DNA from: Verrucomicrobiota bacterium
Lineage (GTDB): Bacteria; Verrucomicrobiota; Verrucomicrobiia; Limisphaerales; AV2
Length of the DNA: 9,620 nucleotides
Assembly (NCBI GenBank): GCA_003219345.1
Contig: QHOP01000287.1
Location: forward strand, 1-9,620
Direction: 5' to 3'
Every line of letters begins with the position of its first letter. Within the stretch, counting starts at the first letter, position 1. Positions 5,623 to 9,620 of the stretch are shown in pieces. The notes under the pieces are model-generated. The model searched no databases and was not told the DNA's origin. It saw nothing but the letters and a program-made list of their open reading frames with translations. The translations under genes were made by a program, and so were the position numbers.

Positions 5623-6175
5623 TCACAACTCTCCATGCCGAGCGAGCACAAAAAGTCTCGCCCCTATCCGACACAGTGCTCCGTGGTATTCGGCACTCAA
5701 ATGGTCGCCGCTGTATTCGTGGCCGAACTCATGGATCAGCAGCCGCACCACGTCATCCGTAATTCCACGCTCGAACCAATCAGTGCCCAGTCGGAGTTTG
5801 TTGAAGATCAACTCACCGCTTGGGCCGTATGAAGCCGCACCGATATGATGCGGCGTCGCGCAGAACTTCACCACGGTCCGGCGTGACAGAACCTTGTCCG
5901 CCATGCGTTGCGCGAACTCCGCGATCTCGCGCATCCCTTTCCTGACCGGCGGGCAGGATGGCGTTGGCGCTCTTTGCGTTCTTCCAGGCGGCTGACGACA
6001 TCATCGAACCGTGAACCACCGTGTAGCCCTGGCTAACCGCGAGCTTGTTCGCCTCCGGGTCGGACGGATCATAACTGACGCGCTTCTCGCCGAACCGCCT
6101 GCTCAAGTAACTCTGGACCGCCTCCGGCGCACAGTTGGAATCCGCAGATGCGACCTCTGCCCATTCCCTGTTCAT
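5623..6175 (-). pseudogene. HExxH metallopeptidase-like protein, broken by an internal deletion or frameshift
   Basis: The leftward gene starts at ATG 6175-6173 with GGAG five bases upstream. The first part reads to A-N-A-I-L-P-A-G-Q in the frame that ends at 5813. It includes L-S-R-R-F-G-E-K-R-V and G-Y-T-V-V-H-G-S-M-M-S-S. The second part, in another frame, begins K-G-M-R-E-I-A-E-F-A near 5940 and ends at 5623. It carries H-E-F-G-H (residues 68-72 from ATG 5934) followed by E-Y-S-G-D-H-L-S, so the zinc-binding HExxH motif is intact and H78 or E82 may be a third ligand. From memory, relatives have a proline-rich linker between these halves. Its absence here suggests an out-of-frame deletion at about 5940. 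The second part has its own ATG (5934) behind AGGA at a five-base spacing, so it might still be translated separately (103 aa). It forms an operon with the gene at 5610-4885. Confidence 0.75.
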
Positions 6176-6213
6176 GTCTTCTCCGGTCAGTTGTGCGTGC
6201 AGGCGAGCAATTG

Positions 6214-6241
6214 TTGGGACATAGCAACACAGCTTTAGAAT
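6214..6241 (+). promoter_or_regulatory. weak candidate promoter in a divergent intergenic region
   Basis: The 134 bases between the leftward start (6175) and the rightward start (6310) must hold control signals for both directions. TTGGGA (6214-6219), 16 bases, then TAGAAT (6236-6241) resembles a sigma-70 promoter for the rightward operon, with four and five of six matches. TGTTG/CAACA (6212-6216 and 6225-6229) form a small inverted repeat over it. For a phylum with less studied promoters this is only suggestive. Confidence 0.2.
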
Positions 6242-6309
6242 CTTAAACCGCAAAACCAACCAAAAGATGGGTTGCTCTGCGAGCCAGAATATGTGAGATT
6301 TTTGTCCTA

Positions 6310-6558
6310 ATGGCACTGGAGCAAGAGTTAAAATATTTCGAGGAAATCAAAGCCGAACTGTTGAAAAACCATAAAGACAAGTTCGCTTTGATCAAAGGGG
6401 ATAAGTTTCTTGGCGCTTTTGACACTCCTGATAACGCGTACCGCGAAGGGGTAAAGCAATTCGGGAAAGAAATTTTCCTCATCAAGAGGATTTCGGAGCA
6501 AGAAGAAGTTTATCGCAACCAAGCGCTCTTTCTCGGATTGCTGAATGCCTACATTTGA
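6310..6558 (+). CDS. small protein of unknown function upstream of a retropepsin-like protease
   Basis: The protein has 82 aa and is cytosolic, with helix-forming ends and a central beta-type segment: F-A-L-I-K-G-D-K-F-L-G-A-F-D-T, then A-Y-R-E-G-V-K-Q-F-G, then F-L-I-K-R-I. This layout recalls small DUF5678-like proteins, by pattern only. The 3' end overlaps the protease gene by 14 bases, so the two are very probably translated from one message. From memory, this pairing of a short protein with a retropepsin-like protease recurs in environmental bacteria, which would suggest a linked function such as substrate or regulator. No clear ribosome binding site is seen before ATG 6310. The region is noticeably A+T-rich compared with the flanks, which may reflect transfer. 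Confidence 0.85.
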   Translation: MALEQELKYFEEIKAELLKNHKDKFALIKGDKFLGAFDTPDNAYREGVKQFGKEIFLIKRISEQEEVYRNQALFLGLLNAYI

Positions 6559-7012
6559 TTTTCTCTACTGGACCCAAGAGACTGGTGCAACTTTGACGCG
6601 TGACGGACCAATTATTCCCGTCGAAGTATCCATGCCTACAGCCCTAGAAGAGTTCTGCACCCAAAAGGGAATTATGATTCCGCCACCTCAATCAGGCTAT
6701 GCCTTGATTGATACCGGGGCGTCCGCTACATCAATGGATGAAAGCGTATTGCAACAGTTGAGTATCCTCCCAATTGACCGGGTGCCATGTTCCAGCACTA
6801 CAACAACCGATAAAGCTTTCGTTTATCCAACGCGAATTTCTATGCCGACTTTGAACTTGAAGGATTTTTCCTTAGCGCGCGTTATCGGATGCAAGCTGAA
6901 ATGGAAAACTACGGACGGCAAAGAGATCATCATGCTAGTAGGACGTGATATTCTTCAGTACATGGTGATGATTTACAACGGTAGGAATTCCAGCCTGACA
7001 TTGGCGTTTTAG
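6545..7012 (+). CDS. retropepsin-like aspartic protease
   Basis: The protein has 155 aa and would be active as a dimer if like retroviral proteases. The active-site loop is A-L-I-D56-T-G-A-S60, with D56 the expected catalytic aspartate. Near the C-terminus the second hallmark appears: L-V-G-R-D-I-L (131-137), followed by Y-N-G (144-146) and a final T-L-A-F strand. This is the G-R-D/N-x-L helix pattern of the family. There is no signal peptide or membrane segment, so it should act in the cytoplasm. Length fits a single-domain bacterial retropepsin. Its start lies inside the end of the preceding gene (overlap 6545-6558), indicating translational coupling. The natural substrate is unknown; the 82-aa upstream protein is an obvious candidate partner. 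Confidence 0.87.
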   Translation: MPTFDFLYWTQETGATLTRDGPIIPVEVSMPTALEEFCTQKGIMIPPPQSGYALIDTGASATSMDESVLQQLSILPIDRVPCSSTTTTDKAFVYPTRISMPTLNLKDFSLARVIGCKLKWKTTDGKEIIMLVGRDILQYMVMIYNGRNSSLTLAF

Positions 7013-7038
7013 CCGTTAAGGCTTTGCCACGTCTATAC

Positions 7039-7215
7039 ATGAATCGCGCTCAAAAACGCCTCACGGTGATTTGCCTTGTGCCGTTTCTGCTTTCTGGCTT
7101 GCTCCTCGGCACGACCAGAGACGACAGCAATGTTAAAGGCGCACTCACTGTCTGTGGATTGATACTGGTCGCTTACGCAGCTCTCTTTTTCGTATTCCAG
7201 TCACCCAAGAAATAA
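7039..7215 (+). CDS. small two-helix membrane protein (58 aa)
   Basis: From ATG 7039 the peptide begins M-N-R-A-Q-K-R-L-T, a basic start. Two hydrophobic helices follow: I-C-L-V-P-F-L-L-S-G-L-L-L-G (about residues 9-23) and T-V-C-G-L-I-L-V-A-Y-A-A-L-F-F-V-F (about 37-53). A short polar loop (T-T-R-D-D-S-N-V-K) joins them and the tail is S-P-K-K. Both ends should be cytoplasmic. An in-frame TTG at 7024 would add five residues and is less likely. It starts 26 bases after the protease stop on the same strand. Function unknown; such peptides can be structural, toxic or sensors. Confidence 0.6.
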   Translation: MNRAQKRLTVICLVPFLLSGLLLGTTRDDSNVKGALTVCGLILVAYAALFFVFQSPKK

Positions 7216-7367
7216 TCCCCCGGCAACAATCCGTTAGTACACGACCCGAACCGTGTTTAGCCCTGGAATGAGCTTGCCTTTCCGTCCCGATTACGCCTAA
7301 GCTCCACGCATCTGCCTCCACGAGACGCTGACTCGTTCCTTTTCGGCCAACGCCCCGCGTGCAGTCG

Positions 7368-7386
7368 GGGTTGATCCGATCAACCC
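7368..7386 (+). promoter_or_regulatory. perfect inverted repeat upstream of the fibre gene (possible operator or hairpin)
   Basis: GGGTTGATC-C-GATCAACCC is a perfect 9-bp inverted repeat around one central base, ending 35 bases before the fibre start codon and 21 before its ribosome binding site. As DNA it could be a dimeric repressor site; as RNA it would fold as a 7-bp stem with a 5-base loop in the leader. It has no T-run, so it is not a typical terminator. The rest of the 206-base gap (7216-7421) shows only a weak ACACG/CGTGT hairpin at 7239-7256. Confidence 0.45.
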
Positions 7387-7407
7387 AGCAACCGCCCATG
7401 AATAGTC

Positions 7408-7413
7408 AAGGAG
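7408..7413 (+). promoter_or_regulatory. strong ribosome binding site deciding the fibre start
   Basis: AAGGAG lies eight bases before ATG 7422. It selects that codon over the in-frame ATG at 7398, which would add eight polar residues before the signal peptide. It is the strongest Shine-Dalgarno in the window. Confidence 0.8.
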
Positions 7414-7421
7414 ATCGTCCT

Positions 7422-9428
7422 ATGAAACCAAAGTTGTCCACGCTGATGCTGCTCGCTCTAACGCTCGCCACAATCCAGCTCCTGGCCGCCCCGTTGGGAA
7501 CGTCCTTTACTTACCAGGGCAGGCTGACCGACGGTGATAATCCGGCCAATGGCATTTACGACTTGCGATTTGCAATCTACGATTCGACGAACAACCCCGG
7601 CGCGGTCATCGCCGGACCGCTGACCAACGCCGCAACAGCGGTGAACAACGGCCTGTTCACCATCACGCTGGACTTCGGTCCGAACGCCTTCGACGGCACT
7701 GCTCACTGGCTGGAGATTGCTGTGCGGCCCGGAGGCAGCACGGGCACTTTCACACCGCTGAATCCGCGTCAACCGCTCACACCAGCGCCGTATGCTCTGT
7801 ATGCATTGACGCCGGCTGGACCCGAAGGTCCCCAGGGACCCGCAGGGCCGCAAGGCGCGCAAGGTCTCCAGGGACCACAGGGGGCAGCAGGGCCAGCAGG
7901 CCCCACAGGTTCTCAAGGCCAGCCCGGTCCAATCGGAGCGACCGGTCCCCAAGGACCACAAGGTCCAACTGGCACGGCTGGTCCTGCGGGTCCGTCGGGA
8001 CCCAAAGGCTTGAACTGGCTCGGCGCATGGAACAATGCGTCGAGCTACCTGGCTGATGACGCGGTTTTTTTCAACGGTTCGGCCTGGACGGCCAAGCGTG
8101 CGAACACGAACGTCTCCCCCGTTGAAGGCGCCGATTGGACCACGCTGGCTCAACAAGGCGCGACGGGTCCGACCGGCGCTCAAGGGCCGGCCGGTCCCCA
8201 AGGCCCAGCCGGTTCTGTTGGTCCCCAGGGTCCACAAGGTCCGGTTGGCCTGACTGGCCCACAAGGAGCGCAGGGCCCGCTAGGACCGCCCGGCTCGGCC
8301 GATGCGTGGTCGCGCACAGGAAACGCGGGGACTGATCCCAGCGTGAACTTCCTCGGCACGACGGACAACCAGTCGGTGGAGTTCAAAGTGAACGGGCGGC
8401 GCGCATTGCGCCTGGAGCCGACGACGGATGTCGACCACTCGAACAGCGTGAACGTGATTGGCGGTTCACCGCTGAATTTCATAAGACGACCGGAAGCTTA
8501 TGGCGCGACAATCGCCGGTGGAGGAGGCAATAGTTCATCGAAGGTGGGCGGCGGCTATCAGAACACCAGCAGCGGTTTGGCGACGGTGGGCGGCGGCTAT
8601 CAGAACACCAGCAGCGGCCTTGCTGCGACGGTGCCAGGCGGCCAATACAACACCGCTGCGGGAGACCTCAGCTTCGCCGCCGGACGCCGAGCCAAGGCAA
8701 ATCATCAGGGCGCGTTCGTCTGGGCCGACTCGCAGAATGCGGATTTTTCTTCAACCGCCAACGATCAATTCTTAATTCGCGCTTCGGGCGGAGTGGGCAT
8801 TGGCACTGCTTCGCCGCAACAGCAACTGAGCGTGGCCGCAGGCGTTAACATCGATCAGGCCAACGCCAATAATGGTTCAGTCGCCAGCGCTTTGACCTTT
8901 GGCTCCAACAGCGGCGAAGCCATCGCATCGAAGCGCACTGCGGGCGGCAACCAAGACGGGCTGGACTTCTATACCGCGTCCACCAACCGGATGAGCATTC
9001 TCAACAGCGGAAATGTTGGCATTGGAACAACGGCACCCGGCGCAATGCTGCAAGTCGTCAATGCCACCTGCGACGGCACGACCTGGCAGAACGCTTCCGA
9101 CCGCGCGCTGAAGGAAAACTTCGAGCCGGTGAACGCGCAGGAAGTGTTGGCGCGCCTGGCTCACCTGCCGCTTTCCCGCTGGAACTACAAACACGCGCCC
9201 GGCCAGCCACACATCGGCCCCATGGCGCAGGACTTCCAGGCCGCGTTCGCGCTCGGTTCAGACGACAAACATATTTCCACGGTCGATGAAGGCGGCGTGG
9301 CGCTGGCGGCGATTCAGGCGTTGAATCAGAAGCTCGAACAGAAGGAAACGGAGATATCGAAGCTGAAACAACGGCTGGAAAAAATGGAACAACTGCTCAA
9401 CTCGAAACTCGGCGGAGGCGCGAAATGA
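7422..9428 (+). CDS. secreted collagen-like fibre protein with YadA-head-like repeats and S74 chaperone domain
   Basis: The protein has 668 aa. Residues 1-22 are a signal peptide ending near L-L-A-A-P. Residues about 25-130 form an N-terminal beta domain (F-T-Y-Q-G-R-L-T-D-G, then P-Y-A-L-Y-A), common at the start of exported fibres of this kind. Gly-X-Y collagen-like blocks occupy 133-196 (21 triplets) and 246-290 (15 triplets). Between them, residues 197-245 form a W-rich module (W-L-G-A-W-N, then D-D-A-V-F-F-N-G-S-A-W) like small carbohydrate-binding domains. YadA-head-like repeats follow (V-G-G-G-Y-Q-N-T-S-S-G). Near the end lies a Peptidase_S74 intramolecular chaperone: S559-D-R-A-L-K564-E-N, then H-I-G-P-M-A-Q-D (597-604). 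Its Ser and Lys are spaced as in the self-cleaving dyad of that family. A coiled coil closes the protein (about 629-662). It likely trimerises, and the chaperone may cut itself off. Surface adhesion is inferred. Confidence 0.93.
   Translation: MKPKLSTLMLLALTLATIQLLAAPLGTSFTYQGRLTDGDNPANGIYDLRFAIYDSTNNPGAVIAGPLTNAATAVNNGLFTITLDFGPNAFDGTAHWLEIAVRPGGSTGTFTPLNPRQPLTPAPYALYALTPAGPEGPQGPAGPQGAQGLQGPQGAAGPAGPTGSQGQPGPIGATGPQGPQGPTGTAGPAGPSGPKGLNWLGAWNNASSYLADDAVFFNGSAWTAKRANTNVSPVEGADWTTLAQQGATGPTGAQGPAGPQGPAGSVGPQGPQGPVGLTGPQGAQGPLGPPGSADAWSRTGNAGTDPSVNFLGTTDNQSVEFKVNGRRALRLEPTTDVDHSNSVNVIGGSPLNFIRRPEAYGATIAGGGGNSSSKVGGGYQNTSSGLATVGGGYQNTSSGLAATVPGGQYNTAAGDLSFAAGRRAKANHQGAFVWADSQNADFSSTANDQFLIRASGGVGIGTASPQQQLSVAAGVNIDQANANNGSVASALTFGSNSGEAIASKRTAGGNQDGLDFYTASTNRMSILNSGNVGIGTTAPGAMLQVVNATCDGTTWQNASDRALKENFEPVNAQEVLARLAHLPLSRWNYKHAPGQPHIGPMAQDFQAAFALGSDDKHISTVDEGGVALAAIQALNQKLEQKETEISKLKQRLEKMEQLLNSKLGGGAK
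7818..8009 (+). repeat. collagen-like Gly-X-Y block 1
   Basis: Twenty-one consecutive Gly-X-Y triplets (residues 133-195 plus a closing Gly), rich in G-P-Q, G-P-A and G-P-T. The block has little charge: one Glu near its start and one Lys at its end. A triple helix is expected. Confidence 0.9.
8157..8291 (+). repeat. collagen-like Gly-X-Y block 2
   Basis: Fifteen consecutive Gly-X-Y triplets (residues 246-290), nearly free of charged residues, followed by G-S-A. It shares the G-P-Q and G-P-A triplet style of block 1. Confidence 0.9.
8543..8617 (+). repeat. tandem 42-base repeat encoding YadA-head-like units
   Basis: A 33-base stretch at 8543-8575 recurs identically at 8585-8617, giving a 42-base (14-residue) period. 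Each copy encodes V-G-G-G-Y-Q-N-T-S-S-G-L-A. A third, diverged unit (V-P-G-G-Q-Y-N-T-A-A-G) follows. Identity at DNA level between the first two indicates a recent duplication or slippage inside the fibre gene. Confidence 0.85.
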
Positions 9429-9445
9429 AAGACTGGCGGCAAAAT

Positions 9446-9489
9446 CCGAAATCCGAATGGCGAAGCCCGAAAGCAGTACGAAGACCGAA
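9446..9489 (+). repeat. short CCGAA-type intergenic repeats
   Basis: CCGAA occurs at 9446-9450, 9453-9457, 9467-9471 and 9485-9489, with further CGAAG variants between them. I recall similar runs of CCGAAATCCGAATG-like repeats between genes of Verrucomicrobiota, unverified. They lie just after the fibre gene. Confidence 0.4.
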
Positions 9490-9545
9490 TGTCGAGTCGA
9501 GGTTCACGCTGGAGCAAAAGGACGGTCTTGACTTGCCCGACCCGG

Positions 9546-9595
9546 CAAAACGGCGCGCACTTTTTTGAAAGATTGCTCGCGCGGGAACCGTTTTG
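9546..9595 (+). other. strong stem-loop near the right edge
   Basis: CAAAACGG (9546-9553) pairs perfectly with CCGTTTTG (9588-9595). Inside it CGCGC (9554-9558) pairs with GCGCG (9579-9583), with a 4-base one-sided bulge (9584-9587) and a 20-base loop. No T-run follows, so it is not a standard terminator of the fibre gene. It may be a terminator of another kind, a small RNA element or part of a mobile repeat cut by the window edge. Confidence 0.45.
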
Positions 9596-9620
9596 TGTGC
9601 ATGAATGACGGCCCTGTCAT

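Noticed and set aside
7011..7038. GTTAAGGC before the two-helix peptide gene as another cassette boundary
   Set aside because: It does not fit the GTTRRRY spacing and leaves no room for an attC after the protease stop.
7458..8264. Leftward 268-aa frame opposite the collagen-like region
   Set aside because: Antisense of Gly-Pro-rich codons gives long open frames with repeated W-T-L and R-T-G; this is an artefact of the Gly-X-Y repeats.
9425..9568. 47-aa frame starting at an ATGA overlap with the fibre stop
   Set aside because: The start overlap is attractive, but the frame is made of CCGAA repeats and ends in the stem-loop, with no protein-like pattern.

Overview
The window looks like an accessory region of an environmental bacterium, most likely Verrucomicrobiota or a relative from the Planctomycetes group. 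This is inferred from three protein styles I associate with those phyla: a secreted collagen-like/S74 fibre, proteins built from W-x-x-E-E-x-x-L-L-G repeats, and many small exported proteins of unknown function. No rRNA, tRNA, CRISPR array, integrase or transposase gene was seen. Species cannot be fixed from the sequence.

Left part (1-3946, mostly + strand): unrelated single genes lie head to tail: a cupin (404-763), an exported unknown (986-1699), another exported unknown (1782-2309) and a two-helix membrane protein (2402-3049). Each is preceded by a GTTAG(G/C)-type heptamer a short distance before its start, and three of the four have little or no Shine-Dalgarno sequence. At 102-215 there is a long imperfect hairpin with the box order of an integron attC site. 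Together this suggests a decayed gene-cassette array without an integrase, which remains a hypothesis. A frameshifted gene for a repeat-type putative DNA-binding protein (3046-3946) overlaps the end of the membrane-protein gene.

Middle (4073-6175): a small unknown gene and a GIY-YIG nuclease-like gene with a replaced tail point right. They converge on a leftward pair: a broken HExxH metallopeptidase-like gene (6175-5623) followed 12 bases later by an intact unknown gene (5610-4885) with an H-Y-T motif. A second, decayed copy of the metallopeptidase C-terminus lies just beyond this pair at 4718-4835, antisense to the end of the GIY-YIG ORF. The leftward module therefore seems to have been duplicated and eroded.

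Right part (6310-9620, + strand): a compact pair encodes an 82-aa small protein and a retropepsin-like aspartic protease with a D-T-G-A-S motif, overlapping by 14 bases. A 58-aa two-helix membrane peptide follows. The largest gene (7422-9428) encodes a secreted fibre-like protein with a signal peptide, two collagen-like Gly-X-Y blocks around a small W-rich domain, YadA-head-like repeats, an S74 self-cleaving chaperone domain and a C-terminal coiled coil. It has a strong ribosome binding site and an inverted repeat just upstream. The end of the window holds CCGAA-type short repeats and a strong stem-loop.

The genes do not form one pathway. The points of most interest are the possible cassette array, the duplicated metallopeptidase/H-Y-T module, and the small-protein/retropepsin operon.
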